Source: Pseudosulfitobacter pseudonitzschiae
GTDB taxonomy: Bacteria; Pseudomonadota; Alphaproteobacteria; Rhodobacterales; Rhodobacteraceae
Direction of reading: 5' to 3'
Assembly (NCBI RefSeq): GCF_900129395.1
Contig: NZ_FQVP01000002.1
Coordinates: forward strand, 496,001 to 560,000
Length of the DNA: 64,000 nucleotides
In this document: positions 40,957-50,541 of the stretch, piece by piece
How the letters are laid out: each line of letters starts with the position of its first letter
How positions within the stretch are numbered: position 1 is the stretch's first letter
Translations under genes and position numbers: made by a program
The notes under the pieces: model-generated
What the model saw: only the letters and a program-made list of their open reading frames with translations
The model's database searches: none
Told to the model about the DNA's origin: nothing

Positions 40957-42810
40957 TTACTCGGCCGCCAGCTTGCTGCCACCTTCCAGGTCGGCCCGCA
41001 GTGCCGCACGCAGCACCCGTGCGTGACCCACGATGGCCGGTTCATGCAGCGTCAGGGGGCTGTCCATGCGCAGACCCGCAGGGGCGTGACGTGCAAGGTT
41101 CAGCGAGCTGAGCGCCGACAGCGGCACCGCCAGCAGCAGGCTGGCCACAATCGGCACCAGCCACCACGAGATCAACCCCGCGATCAGCCCCACCGACAAC
41201 AGCACGCCCAGCGTGGTTTCGACCCAGTGGAATTTGATCAGGACAGACAGCGGCTGGCGGGTGCCTTCACGGTTCTGGGGGGCCCAGGCTTCACGTCGCG
41301 TGAACAACGCGCGCAGCACCGCTTTGGTTTGCTGGATCATCAGGATCGGGGCATAGGCGACCGACAGCGCCACCTCGGTCAGGAACGCGGTGCCAAAGGC
41401 GCGCTTGCCGCCGAACATCCGCACCGCACCGGGGCGCAGGGCAATGACCAGCGCCGAGGTCACCTTGGGCGTCAGCAGCATCGCGTACATGATCACCAGA
41501 AAGGCGGCACTGTCGATGTGGCTCATCTCGGGTGGCCACGAGGGGAACAGCGGGTTTGCCTCGTTGAAATAGCGGATCACGTTGGTTTCCGCGTCCTTGC
41601 CCAGCAGGGTCCAGAACACCAGCAGCACGAACCACGCAGGGCTCATCAGATAGGCCATCGCGCCCTGGAACAGGTGAAAGCGGCTGACCGGATGCAGCCC
41701 CTTGGTGCCCAGCAGGCGCAGATGTTGCAGGTTGCCACGGCACCAGCGGCGGTCGCGCAGGACATAATCGACCAGCGTGCCGGGGGTTTCCTCGAAACTG
41801 CCCGCGACACGCGGCAGGAATTTCACGGTCCAGCCTGCACGGCGCAGCAGCGACGCCTCGACAAAGTCGTGGCTCAGGATCAGATCGCGCCCGCCGCGGA
41901 TGTGCGGCAGGCCTGCGGCGCTGGCAAAAGCCTCGACGCGGATGATCGCGTTGTGGCCCCAATAGTTGCCTTCGGCACGCGCCCAGCGGGCCAGCCCTTC
42001 GGCCAGCAACCAGCCATAGGCCATGTTGGAAAACTGCTGGATGCGGGCAAAAACCGTTTCCGCCCCGATCAGTTGTGGAAAGCTTTGGATCAGACCGGCC
42101 TGCGGGTCGGCGGCCATTTCGTCGGACAGGCGTACGATGGCGCGGCCTGTCATCAGGCTGTCAGCGTCCAGCACCAGCATCGCGTCATAGGCCGCCCCCC
42201 AGCCGGTGATCCAGTCGGACAGGTTGCCCACCTTCTTGTCCACGTTCTGCGCGCGGCGGCGATAATAGACCGACATGCCTTCGGGCACGCTCCGGCGCAA
42301 TGTCTCAAAGGCCTGCAATTCGCGTTGGGCGATCTCGGGGTTTTGCGTGTCGCTGAGGATGAACAGCGAATAGCTGTGCATCGGGTCGCGCGCGGCCACA
42401 TCGTTCAGCATGGCGGCGGCGTTGCCAAACACGTCCCAGGTGACCTCGTTATAGACCGGCACCAGCAAGGCCACGTCCATCGGCGCGCCGTACCGCGCGG
42501 GAACACGTGCCTCGAACCGGCCAACCAGCGCCACGCCCACGGTGCTGACCGCCAGCGCGACCCAGACAAAGGTCAGGCCGATCATGGCCAGCAGCGCCCA
42601 TTCCACAAAGCTCATGCCCGCCTGCGCCAGCACACCGTGCAGGCCCCACAGCAGCAGGCCGGTGATGATCAGCGCCGGCGCAAAGACACCCAGCCGCCAA
42701 CCCGCGCCACCATGCGCGCAAGGACGCCTGCCGGGGGCGCGGCTCAGATCCTGTTCGGGCATGGCCAATGGCGCACGCGATGGCATGTGTGACAGATCGG
42801 TCTGTGTCAT
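40957..42810 (-). CDS. opgH: glucan biosynthesis glucosyltransferase OpgH/MdoH
   Basis: Membrane glucosyltransferase making the beta-glucan backbone of osmoregulated periplasmic glucans. 617 aa. N-terminal helices, a GT2 domain with VYNEV, the catalytic VLDADSL, ILSHDFVEA and RRWCRGN (QxxRW variant), and several C-terminal helices. E. coli OpgH is about 850 aa; short forms are normal in alphaproteobacteria. Start overlaps opgG stop (ATGA). Last gene of opgCGH. Confidence 0.95.
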   Translation of the reverse strand: MTQTDLSHMPSRAPLAMPEQDLSRAPGRRPCAHGGAGWRLGVFAPALIITGLLLWGLHGVLAQAGMSFVEWALLAMIGLTFVWVALAVSTVGVALVGRFEARVPARYGAPMDVALLVPVYNEVTWDVFGNAAAMLNDVAARDPMHSYSLFILSDTQNPEIAQRELQAFETLRRSVPEGMSVYYRRRAQNVDKKVGNLSDWITGWGAAYDAMLVLDADSLMTGRAIVRLSDEMAADPQAGLIQSFPQLIGAETVFARIQQFSNMAYGWLLAEGLARWARAEGNYWGHNAIIRVEAFASAAGLPHIRGGRDLILSHDFVEASLLRRAGWTVKFLPRVAGSFEETPGTLVDYVLRDRRWCRGNLQHLRLLGTKGLHPVSRFHLFQGAMAYLMSPAWFVLLVFWTLLGKDAETNVIRYFNEANPLFPSWPPEMSHIDSAAFLVIMYAMLLTPKVTSALVIALRPGAVRMFGGKRAFGTAFLTEVALSVAYAPILMIQQTKAVLRALFTRREAWAPQNREGTRQPLSVLIKFHWVETTLGVLLSVGLIAGLISWWLVPIVASLLLAVPLSALSSLNLARHAPAGLRMDSPLTLHEPAIVGHARVLRAALRADLEGGSKLAAE

Positions 42811-44339
42811 TTGGAAGTCCAACGGTAGAGCCAAAGCTCGGTCAGGGCGGTGTCGCCCAGCAAAAGTTGCACCCGGAATTCAGCCAGCTTGGCCTCCTCG
42901 GGCATAAAGGTGAAGGCAAGGCGCACGCCACCCGTGGCGGGATTGCGTTGCAGATGGCCCTCGGTCACGGTGCCCGCACTGGTCGTCACGACCTTGGTGA
43001 TCTTTTCCAGATCGTCGGGCAGGTTCGGGCCGGGGCCAAAGTCGATCGCAAAGACGCGCCCACCCTCCGGACGTCCTCCGGAAGCGGTGTTCAGAACACG
43101 CATCGGCGCGCTGTCGGTCTCGGGTGCCGTATCGGCGCCCCAGTCCAACTGGTAGGTCATCTGGACCTCGGCCCCTGCGGGGATCACGTCGGCAGGACGC
43201 CAATAGGCCACGATGTTGTCGTAGATTTCCAGATCGGCAGGGATTTCGACCAGCGCCACGGACCCTTTGCCCCAGCCTTCGCCAGGGGTGACCCACAGGC
43301 TGGGCCGGTTGTGGTAATGCGCCTCAAGGTCGTTGAAATCCTCCAGCTTGCGCTTGCGCTGCATCAGGCCGAACCCCTTGGGGTTCGTGTCCACGAAAGC
43401 GCTGATCTGCAAGGTGGTCGGATTGGCCAGGGGACGCCATATGCTTTCGCCACCACCGTTGTGGATCAGCAGCCCGTCGCTGTCATGGACCGCGGGGCGG
43501 AAGTCGTCGAACCGCTGGCGTTCGGTATCGTCGAACAGGAACATCGACGTCAGTGGCGCGATGCCGATGTGTTTCAGCTCGGTCCGCGCGAACAGGTGCG
43601 CGGCCACGTGCATCCGCAACACCTCGCCCGGGGTGATGTGGAAGGTATAGGCACCGGTCACCGACGGGCTGTCCAGCAGCGCATGCAGCACGATGGTGGC
43701 CTCGCCGTGGGCCGGACGTTCCAGCCACAGGCCGATGAAATCGGGGAACTCCTCGCCTTCAGGTTCGCCGGTGTTGACCGCAAGGCCGCGTGCCGACAGG
43801 CCATAGGTTTCGCCGGCACCCAGGCCGCGGAAATAGCTGGCGCCCTGGAACACCGCGTATTCCTCGAAAATATCCGGTTTGTGCAACTCGGCGCGCAGAC
43901 GCAGGCCGCTGTAGCCCAGCGTATCGTCCAGTTCGACATCGGGAAACTTGTCCGTCTTGTCGAAAACATCCATGTCGAACAGCAGGGGACGTGCAATGCC
44001 GTCCTCGACCTCGAACATGGCCACGGCCTGCGGGAAATACAGGCCAGGCGGGAACACGTCGACCCGCTGGGGGGCGTCGGTGCCTTCCCACAGGGCGTTG
44101 CGCGAATCGAACCAGATCTTGCGATACTGGTCATAAGACAGGTCGCGCCAGCTTTTGGGGATCTTGGGGCGGGGGGTATAGGCTTCGGCCGCCAGCGCGC
44201 GGGCACGCTGGATCAGGCTGCGCGGATCGAACCGCGCAGGCGCACCGACCTGCAAGCCGGGCTCATCCGCCCAACCAAGGGTGGGGGTTGCTGCGGCAAA
44301 GGCCGCGATCGAGGCTAAAACTTCGCGTCGCAACATCAT
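42807..44339 (-). CDS. opgG: glucan biosynthesis protein OpgG/MdoG
   Basis: Periplasmic protein that shapes or branches the glucan backbone. 510 aa. Signal about 1-28 begins LRREVLAS, an RR pair that suggests Tat or Sec export. Family segments: LSYDQYRKIWFD, the DEPGLQ start, SVYFFDD-like region (TSMFLFDDTERQRFDDFRPAV), and WRPLANPT. Both an upstream Met pair and coupling to opgC (ATGA) support the start. Middle gene of opgCGH. Confidence 0.95.
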   Translation of the reverse strand: MMLRREVLASIAAFAAATPTLGWADEPGLQVGAPARFDPRSLIQRARALAAEAYTPRPKIPKSWRDLSYDQYRKIWFDSRNALWEGTDAPQRVDVFPPGLYFPQAVAMFEVEDGIARPLLFDMDVFDKTDKFPDVELDDTLGYSGLRLRAELHKPDIFEEYAVFQGASYFRGLGAGETYGLSARGLAVNTGEPEGEEFPDFIGLWLERPAHGEATIVLHALLDSPSVTGAYTFHITPGEVLRMHVAAHLFARTELKHIGIAPLTSMFLFDDTERQRFDDFRPAVHDSDGLLIHNGGGESIWRPLANPTTLQISAFVDTNPKGFGLMQRKRKLEDFNDLEAHYHNRPSLWVTPGEGWGKGSVALVEIPADLEIYDNIVAYWRPADVIPAGAEVQMTYQLDWGADTAPETDSAPMRVLNTASGGRPEGGRVFAIDFGPGPNLPDDLEKITKVVTTSAGTVTEGHLQRNPATGGVRLAFTFMPEEAKLAEFRVQLLLGDTALTELWLYRWTSK

Positions 44340-45622
44340 GCAATCGCCTTCTTCCAAGGCTGGCTCTTGAACCAGCCAGCGCCGTAGGCGGTGGCGACCA
44401 GCGCCATGCCCCCGGCAAGATTAATCAAAACAACGGGCAGCGCGCTGCGGTCGGTCAGGTCGATGCCAAAGCCCATCAGCCGCGCGGTGAACATGCTGAC
44501 CACGAAAACCGCCAGCGACTGCTGGCCAACCTTCAGCACGATGGTCACGAGCAGGCCCCAGGCCCGCGCCAGCACACTTGTGCCGCGTGCCAGAAGCCGC
44601 CCGCCCTTGTCCCCCGCGACGACCCATCCAAGATAGGCCAGCGACAGGAAGTGCAGATAGCGCAGCGGCGCAAAAGCGGTCTTGTCGAACCAAGGCGCGT
44701 ATTCGGCGCGCCAATCCTTGATCCACGGCATGCCAAACTCGCGCACCGCCACATCCGACAGCAGCACACTGCCCAGAACAACAAGCGCTGCAAGTATCAC
44801 CAGCGTCATCGAAACGGGCGGCTTGGGCAGCCAGCCGCGCATGAAGGCGAAGCCGGTGAAGAAAATCAACTGCCATCCAAACGGGTTGAAAAACCAGATA
44901 CGGTCACTCCACGGCTCGGCAGGCAGGGCCAAATGCCACGCTCCAAGTCCCACCGAATTCATCCAAGTCTCCTGTGCCATCAACCACACGCAAAGCACGA
45001 ACGCTGCAACTGCGAAAAGGTTCACTCGCACAAGCAGCATTATGATCGGCATGAACAGCAGAACGACCATATACATAGGCAAAACATCAAAGTAATTGGG
45101 CACATAGCGCAAAGTCATAAAGCTGAGAAAAATATTGGGGTTTGCCCATTTTTCGCTCTCTTCAAAGACCGGCCACAGGTTGAGTTGTCCCCAATAGTTG
45201 ACACCTGTGATCTGAAGATCGGTCATCCAGACGGTCAACGCGACGGTGGCGCAGAACAAACCGACGTGCGCCCAATAGACCTGCCAGACACGAAACAGCA
45301 CGCGCGCGCTGCCCAACCGCCAGCCTACACGGTCAAACGCGCCGCCAAAGGCGATGGCGCTGGCCATGCCCGAACAGAACACGAAGATCTCGGTCGCGTC
45401 GGAAAACCCCAGGCGCCCGGGAATCCAGCCTGCCAGAAAATTGCCGGGTGTGTGGGCGACAAGGATGATGAACATCGCAAGGCCACGGTAAAAATCCAGC
45501 CGCAGATCACGCACCCGCGCTGCCGGTTTGGCGCGTATCGGGGCGGTATCGTCCTGGGTGGGGGCAGGGGGGCGTTGAAGGGTCGTGGGCATGGCAGCGG
45601 ATGCGGTTTCGGAATGGCTCAT
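44336..45622 (-). CDS. opgC: OpgC-type glucan succinyltransferase/acyltransferase
   Basis: Multi-helix membrane protein of 428 aa that adds succinyl or acyl groups to periplasmic glucans. An N-terminal LRLDFYRGLAMFIILVAHTP (cytoplasmic/first helix) and ATEIFVFCSGMASAIAFG match OpgC. About ten helices. The coding DNA around 44.95-45.15 kb is noticeably poorer in G+C than the flanks. First gene of the operon; 47 bases from the TTC38-like gene. Confidence 0.92.
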   Translation of the reverse strand: MSHSETASAAMPTTLQRPPAPTQDDTAPIRAKPAARVRDLRLDFYRGLAMFIILVAHTPGNFLAGWIPGRLGFSDATEIFVFCSGMASAIAFGGAFDRVGWRLGSARVLFRVWQVYWAHVGLFCATVALTVWMTDLQITGVNYWGQLNLWPVFEESEKWANPNIFLSFMTLRYVPNYFDVLPMYMVVLLFMPIIMLLVRVNLFAVAAFVLCVWLMAQETWMNSVGLGAWHLALPAEPWSDRIWFFNPFGWQLIFFTGFAFMRGWLPKPPVSMTLVILAALVVLGSVLLSDVAVREFGMPWIKDWRAEYAPWFDKTAFAPLRYLHFLSLAYLGWVVAGDKGGRLLARGTSVLARAWGLLVTIVLKVGQQSLAVFVVSMFTARLMGFGIDLTDRSALPVVLINLAGGMALVATAYGAGWFKSQPWKKAIA

Positions 45623-45669
45623 CCGCGCCTCTTAATCTGCATCGTGTCGGTTGTCTTCATTGACTTTTC

Positions 45670-47016
45670 TCATTGGGCGGCAATACGCCGTGCGCGCGAA
45701 ATCGACGCCCCACGGGTTTGGGCGAAACGGTCTTCGTAACCGCCCCGTTGCGCCGTCCGCTGCGCCAGAATCTGGGCTGTACGCTCAACGCGTCCGGCGC
45801 GCAATCCGGCATCTATCGTCATGCGTTCAAACACATCTCTCTGGGCATGGCTGCCACCGATCGACTGCAATGACACCCGCGCCGCCGCCAGGTTCTGAAA
45901 CGCCTGATCCCAGCGTCCTTCGGCAAAGGCGGTCAGACCCGCAATCGCGGCAAGGCCCGGATCGGCAACCCTTTTAGGCATTTCACCATGACGGATCGCG
46001 TCACGGGCAAAGCGGGCGCACATCGCTTCGGCGGCCTCGCCCTTTTGCGCGCCGGACAAGGCCAGCATATAGTGCAGGTCGGCGAAAACCAGACAGCCGT
46101 CCTCGACCCGCGCATCCGAGAAAGCCGCCAGCTCATCCCAGCGGTCGTGCACATCCACACCTTCCAGTTCCAGTCGCATCAACAGCGATGTGGCATTGGC
46201 GATATCCCGGTAATCATCTGTCTTGTCTGCACGAATCTGGCCATCGTAGAGGGCCAGCGCCACATCCATCTCGCCCCGGTCCATGTGCAAAAGCGCCTTG
46301 TGCCACCAGACATGATAGCGAAAGTTGTTGCAGTGATCCCAAGCGCCAGTGTGGCCTTCGATCAGGGCAATTCCCGCATCGGGCCGCGCGGTCATGTCGT
46401 ACACATGCGCCACCGCATGAAGCCCCCAGGCGTCGTCTGGCGCATGATCCAGACCGCGCAATCCGGTGCGTGCAGCGGCGGCATAATCGCCGGTTTCCTC
46501 CAGCGCAAAGGCGTGACAGCCCAGCAGGTAGCCGCGCAGCGGGTGAATGCGGTGCGCGTCCAGCACCGCCTCGACCGAGGCACGCATACCACTTGCATCG
46601 CCCAGCATGAAACGGATGGCGTGGCCGACCTTGGCCGAGATCGTGTCGCGTGGTTGCAACCGCAGGGCAGCCTCCATCGCCGCCACCGCCCCCGATGGCC
46701 GCCCTTGCAGCCATTCGCCCAGGGCCTGCACCCACAACCGCTCGCGCGGGGCACCCCCCACCCGGGTCAGGGCCGCCAGCGCAGCGGCATGGGCATCACG
46801 CGCGACCGCTATCAGTTCGGCGCGCCCCATCATCAGCGAAAACAACCCGCGTGCAGCATGGCCCATGGCAAAGTCGGGCGCACCTTCCAACACCTTGCCC
46901 AGATGCACAGGCGTCTGGATGCCATGCGCGAGAAAACCGGTGATAACCCCGTTCCAGTGGTCTGTCAGAAGCGGGTCTGTCAGGGAAACGGGGCTGTCAC
47001 ATATATCGTTGCGCAT
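45670..47016 (-). CDS. TTC38-like tetratricopeptide-repeat protein
   Basis: A 448-aa all-helical protein. TPR-like units run through the protein, and the segment LHAVAHVYDMTARPDAGIALIEGHTG with NNFRYHVWWHKALLHMDRGEMDVAL is typical of TTC38 family members. No signal or membrane segment. AAAGGTG precedes the ATG chosen. Function unknown; it lies upstream of opgC on the same strand and may be co-transcribed. Confidence 0.82.
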   Translation of the reverse strand: MRNDICDSPVSLTDPLLTDHWNGVITGFLAHGIQTPVHLGKVLEGAPDFAMGHAARGLFSLMMGRAELIAVARDAHAAALAALTRVGGAPRERLWVQALGEWLQGRPSGAVAAMEAALRLQPRDTISAKVGHAIRFMLGDASGMRASVEAVLDAHRIHPLRGYLLGCHAFALEETGDYAAAARTGLRGLDHAPDDAWGLHAVAHVYDMTARPDAGIALIEGHTGAWDHCNNFRYHVWWHKALLHMDRGEMDVALALYDGQIRADKTDDYRDIANATSLLMRLELEGVDVHDRWDELAAFSDARVEDGCLVFADLHYMLALSGAQKGEAAEAMCARFARDAIRHGEMPKRVADPGLAAIAGLTAFAEGRWDQAFQNLAAARVSLQSIGGSHAQRDVFERMTIDAGLRAGRVERTAQILAQRTAQRGGYEDRFAQTRGASISRARRIAAQ

Positions 47017-47178
47017 TACGGGCACCTTTGTTCAGGGCACGGTGGGACCCGTGCGATGCCTGTAACTTACCCATGATTTGCGGCGCTGCGGGGGGCTCAC
47101 ACGCAGGTGTGACAGGGCGCACCCTTTTTCGTGAGGACGGGCGGGGATTTTGCAATATTTCCGTGCAAAACAGATCTG

Positions 47179-48381
47179 TCAGTCTGTCTTGGCAGGGGGC
47201 TGGCGCAGCATTTGTAACACGGCGTCGGTGTCCTGACCGAAGGATGGCGGTGCATGGCGATAGGTCACAGGCGTCGCCGACAGCTTCAGCGGATTGCCCA
47301 ACAGGCGCACCTGCCCCTGGGCCACGCCATCGCAGGGCACCTCGACCACCGCCCCGCGCGCCTGTGCCTGATCCGATCCCAATGCTTCGGCCACGTTGTG
47401 GATCGGTCCCACGGGGACTTTGACCGCATGCAGGCGTTGCATCACCTCGGCGCGTTGCAGCGCCTTCATCGTGGGCGACAGCCGTTCCATCAACGCCGCG
47501 CGGTTCTCGATCCGGTGCTGGTTGGTGTCAAAGCGCGGGTCATCGCTGAGACCAGCCAGCCCCACCGCATCGCAGAACCGAGCAAACTGCGCATCATTGC
47601 CCACGGCCAGCAGCACATGGCCGTCGCTGCATTCAAAGGCGTCATAAGGCACGATGTTGGGGTGCGCATTGCCGCGCCGCTCCGGCACCTGACCGCTGGT
47701 CAGATAGTTGGTGCCCTCGTTCACCAGCCACGCCATTTGCGCATCCACAAGGCTCAGGTCAATGTGCTGGCCTTGCCCTGTGCGGTCGCGGTGGCGCAGG
47801 GCGGCCAAGATCCCGATTGTCGCATACATGCCGCACATTACATCGGCGATGCCCACGCCCACCTTCATCGGCGCCCCGTCGGGCGCGCCGGTCAGCGACA
47901 TGATCCCGCCATAGCCCTGCGCCATCAGGTCGTAGCCCGGCTGGGCGCGGTTCGGACCGGTCTGGCCAAAGCCGCTGATTGAACAATAGACCAGTCCGGG
48001 GTGCCGCTGCAGCAGGGTGGCGTGATCCAGCCCGTATTTGACCAGCCCGTCGGGTTTATAGTTCTCGACCACCACATCGGCGCGCGCGGCCAGTTGGCGC
48101 AGGGTGTCCTGGCCTGCTTCCGTCGTCAGATCGACAGCGACGGACAATTTGTTGCGGTTGGCGGCCATGAAATAGGCGGACAGGTCCGTGGGGGCGCCAT
48201 CCGCATCGCGGGCATAGTTCGGCCCCCATCCGCGCGTGTCATCCCCACCGGTTTTCGGGTTCTCGACCTTGATGACCGTGGCCCCCAGATCACCCAGCAT
48301 CTGTGTTGCCGTGGGACCGGCCAGAATGCGGCTGAGGTCGAGAACAAACAGCCCGTCAAGCGCGCCCTTAGATGCGGCCAT
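47179..48381 (-). CDS. family III CoA-transferase (CaiB/BaiF)
   Basis: Moves CoA between organic acids. 400 aa, full length. N-terminal VLDLSRILAGPTATQMLGD, active-site Asp151 in PGYDLMAQGYGG, and NPIVPYDAFECSDG-like segment (HPNIVPYDAF). The start lies inside the upstream TPP-enzyme gene (14-base overlap). The pairing with a TPP enzyme recalls oxalate (frc/oxc) and 2-hydroxyacyl-CoA pathways; substrate unknown. Confidence 0.9.
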   Translation of the reverse strand: MAASKGALDGLFVLDLSRILAGPTATQMLGDLGATVIKVENPKTGGDDTRGWGPNYARDADGAPTDLSAYFMAANRNKLSVAVDLTTEAGQDTLRQLAARADVVVENYKPDGLVKYGLDHATLLQRHPGLVYCSISGFGQTGPNRAQPGYDLMAQGYGGIMSLTGAPDGAPMKVGVGIADVMCGMYATIGILAALRHRDRTGQGQHIDLSLVDAQMAWLVNEGTNYLTSGQVPERRGNAHPNIVPYDAFECSDGHVLLAVGNDAQFARFCDAVGLAGLSDDPRFDTNQHRIENRAALMERLSPTMKALQRAEVMQRLHAVKVPVGPIHNVAEALGSDQAQARGAVVEVPCDGVAQGQVRLLGNPLKLSATPVTYRHAPPSFGQDTDAVLQMLRQPPAKTD

Positions 48382-49978
48382 CGTAGGCTCCTTTCTCGAT
48401 ATGGGCGGCGATCACGGTAAAGGTGTCGGCGCTTTGGGCGTCCTGCAGCGCGGATTGCAATTCCGCACGGCTGCGCACATCCACGCCCACCCCGCCAAAG
48501 GCGCGGCCAATCGCGGCAAAATCATGGGTGCCGAAATCGACCCCGTGGTTGCCAAGCTGTCTTTGTCTTTGTTTCAATTCGATCAGCGCCAACGACGCGT
48601 CGACAAATACAACGAAAATACAGCGCAGACCCAGTTCCCTGGCCGTCGCCAGTTCCCCCGCGACCATCAGGAAACCGGCATCCCCGCTAAAGCTGACCAC
48701 CGTGCGGTCCGGCGACGCCAGCGCCACGCCCATCGCCAGCGGCACAGCACAGCCCATGGTACACAGCGCCGAGGATTGCATCAGACCGCGCGGCGCATAG
48801 CACTGCCACATCTGGCTGAGCAGGATGCGATGCGCGCCGCTGTCTGCGGTGGCCAGCGCGTCGCGGGGCAGGGCGGTGCGGCACGTGGCGACGATGGCGG
48901 CGGGGCCCCAATCCTCATCCGTGGGAAAGGCTGTGGCCAATGCGGCCTGTGCTGCGGCCACCTCGCCGCCCGCCCATGTTGCGCGCGGTGTCGCGGCCAG
49001 CATCAGGGCGGCCACCGTGGCGCGCACCGATCCGACAATGTTGACCGTGGATTGATGCATGTAGTGGTGGTTCGGCGCCGCTGACACCTCGACCACATGC
49101 TGGGCCGTACTGTCCCAGACATCGCGCCAGCCGGTGCGCATCTCGATGGGATCATAACCTAGACACAGCACCAGATCGGCGTTTTGGACCAGCGGCAACA
49201 AGGTCTTGTCCGCCAGCGGCGACAGGCCCGCACCGCCAAGGGACAGTGGATCATCCTCGGGCAGCATCCCCTTGGCCTTGTAGGTGGAGATCACCGGCAC
49301 GCCAAACCGCCGCGCAAGTCCGGCCACATCGGCGTTTTCGTTCAGCGCATCGACACCGGCGATGATGATGGGCCGCGCCGCCTGTGACAGCCAGCCCGCG
49401 ATTTGATCCAGGACGGCAGTATCCGGCACCACCTCAGCCGCCGTTGCGCGGGGCGTCGGCGCCCTGGCGGGCACCTGCGCCTCGGCCACACGAATGGGGA
49501 TGTCGATGAACACCGGACCGGGTTGGCCCTCGGTGGCGATGCCAACGGCCTTGTCCGCGATCACGTGGGCGGCACCGGCATCCATGAGAAAGGTGGCCTT
49601 GGTGATCGGGGCAAAGACCGCGCGCTGGTCCAGCACCTGGTGGGTATAGGTCTGCGCCTCGTCCGCATCGACCGCACCGGCCAGCACGATCAGCGGCACG
49701 CGGTCCTGCAGGGCATTGGCCACCGCATTGACCCCGTTCAGCACGCCGGGACCGACCGTGGCCACCAGCAGCCCCGGCGCGCCGGTGCGGTGCCAAGCGC
49801 CCTCGGCCATAAACGCCGCCGCGTTCTCGTGTTTGCACAGCACAAAGGTGATCCCCGCCGCCTCAAGCGCGTCCACCATGGTCAGAATCTCGCCCCCCGG
49901 CATTCCAAAGGCCATCCGGCACCCGGCGTCGTACAGCCTGCGCGCCACTGCATCGGCGGCTCTGATCGTCTTGGTCAT
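48368..49978 (-). CDS. thiamine pyrophosphate-dependent enzyme, acetolactate-synthase-like
   Basis: A 536-aa TPP enzyme with N-terminal PYR domain (AFGMPGGEI, catalytic Glu51 in CKHENAAAFMAEG), middle domain and C-terminal PP domain (FSGDAGFLMVAGEL, then the divergent FVDASL in place of the usual Asn). Not true IlvB: no regulatory subunit nearby. Its neighbour CoA-transferase hints at an oxalyl-CoA decarboxylase or 2-hydroxyacyl-CoA lyase type of reaction. Reaction unassigned. Confidence 0.85.
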   Translation of the reverse strand: MTKTIRAADAVARRLYDAGCRMAFGMPGGEILTMVDALEAAGITFVLCKHENAAAFMAEGAWHRTGAPGLLVATVGPGVLNGVNAVANALQDRVPLIVLAGAVDADEAQTYTHQVLDQRAVFAPITKATFLMDAGAAHVIADKAVGIATEGQPGPVFIDIPIRVAEAQVPARAPTPRATAAEVVPDTAVLDQIAGWLSQAARPIIIAGVDALNENADVAGLARRFGVPVISTYKAKGMLPEDDPLSLGGAGLSPLADKTLLPLVQNADLVLCLGYDPIEMRTGWRDVWDSTAQHVVEVSAAPNHHYMHQSTVNIVGSVRATVAALMLAATPRATWAGGEVAAAQAALATAFPTDEDWGPAAIVATCRTALPRDALATADSGAHRILLSQMWQCYAPRGLMQSSALCTMGCAVPLAMGVALASPDRTVVSFSGDAGFLMVAGELATARELGLRCIFVVFVDASLALIELKQRQRQLGNHGVDFGTHDFAAIGRAFGGVGVDVRSRAELQSALQDAQSADTFTVIAAHIEKGAYDGRI

Positions 49979-50069
49979 CACACCCTCATCGTTTGTTGGC
50001 GCAACAGTGCATTGGGCAGGCAAGGGGCGCAATTCACCATCCCGCCAGATTTGTGTCAGAGAGGCGGGC

Positions 50070-50092
50070 TTGACCTTCCAGTCTTGGGAACC
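50070..50092 (+). promoter_or_regulatory. MerR-type operator candidate upstream of cueR
   Basis: TTGACC (-35) is followed by TTCC-N7-GGAA, the core of CueR sites. The outer bases match imperfectly and the -10 (TCTCTC) is poor, so this is tentative. It lies 42 bases before cueR. Confidence 0.3.
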
Positions 50093-50134
50093 CATCTCTC
50101 GGGCAACGTCACCGCGTCATCAAGGAACCGCCTC

Positions 50135-50521
50135 ATGAACATTTCCCAAGTCGCCACCGCCTCGGGCTTGCCCGCCAAAACGATCCGCTATTACGAGGAC
50201 ATTGGCCTGATCCGCCCCGCCCGCAGCGCCAACGGCTACCGCGCATTTTCCGATCAGGACGCGCACAAGCTGGCCTTTTTGTCGCGCGCCCGGTCGCTGG
50301 GGTTCTCCATCGAAGACTGCCGCACCCTTCTGGCCTTGTGGGAGGACCGCAGCCGCGCCAGCGGCGATGTGCGCAAGCTGGCAACGGACCATCTGGAAGA
50401 GATCGACCGCAAGCTGTCTGAACTGCACCAGATGCGCGATACGCTGGCCCATCTGGTCAATTGCTGCGCCGGCGACGACAGGCCCGACTGCCCGATCATC
50501 GACAAGCTAGCCAAGAGTTGA
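50135..50521 (+). CDS. cueR: CueR-type MerR-family copper regulator
   Basis: 128-aa MerR-family activator. HTH (about 1-20) MNISQVATASGLPAKTIRYYEDIGLI, a dimerisation helix, and C-terminal CCAGDDRPDCP with the two Cys separated by seven residues that bind Cu(I)/Ag(I). No copA or oxidase lies beside it; the divergent neighbour is the TPP enzyme. Copper role inferred from the Cys motif. Confidence 0.88.
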   Translation: MNISQVATASGLPAKTIRYYEDIGLIRPARSANGYRAFSDQDAHKLAFLSRARSLGFSIEDCRTLLALWEDRSRASGDVRKLATDHLEEIDRKLSELHQMRDTLAHLVNCCAGDDRPDCPIIDKLAKS

Positions 50522-50541
50522 AACGCCCAGTCCGCTCTGCG

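Noticed and set aside
40564-42792. 742-codon open frame antisense to opgH
   Set aside because: No recognisable motifs, Gln/His/Arg-rich; opgH on the other strand is clear.
43790-45739. 649-codon open frame antisense to opgG/opgC
   Set aside because: Spans two well-supported genes and the gap between operon and next gene; shadow frame.
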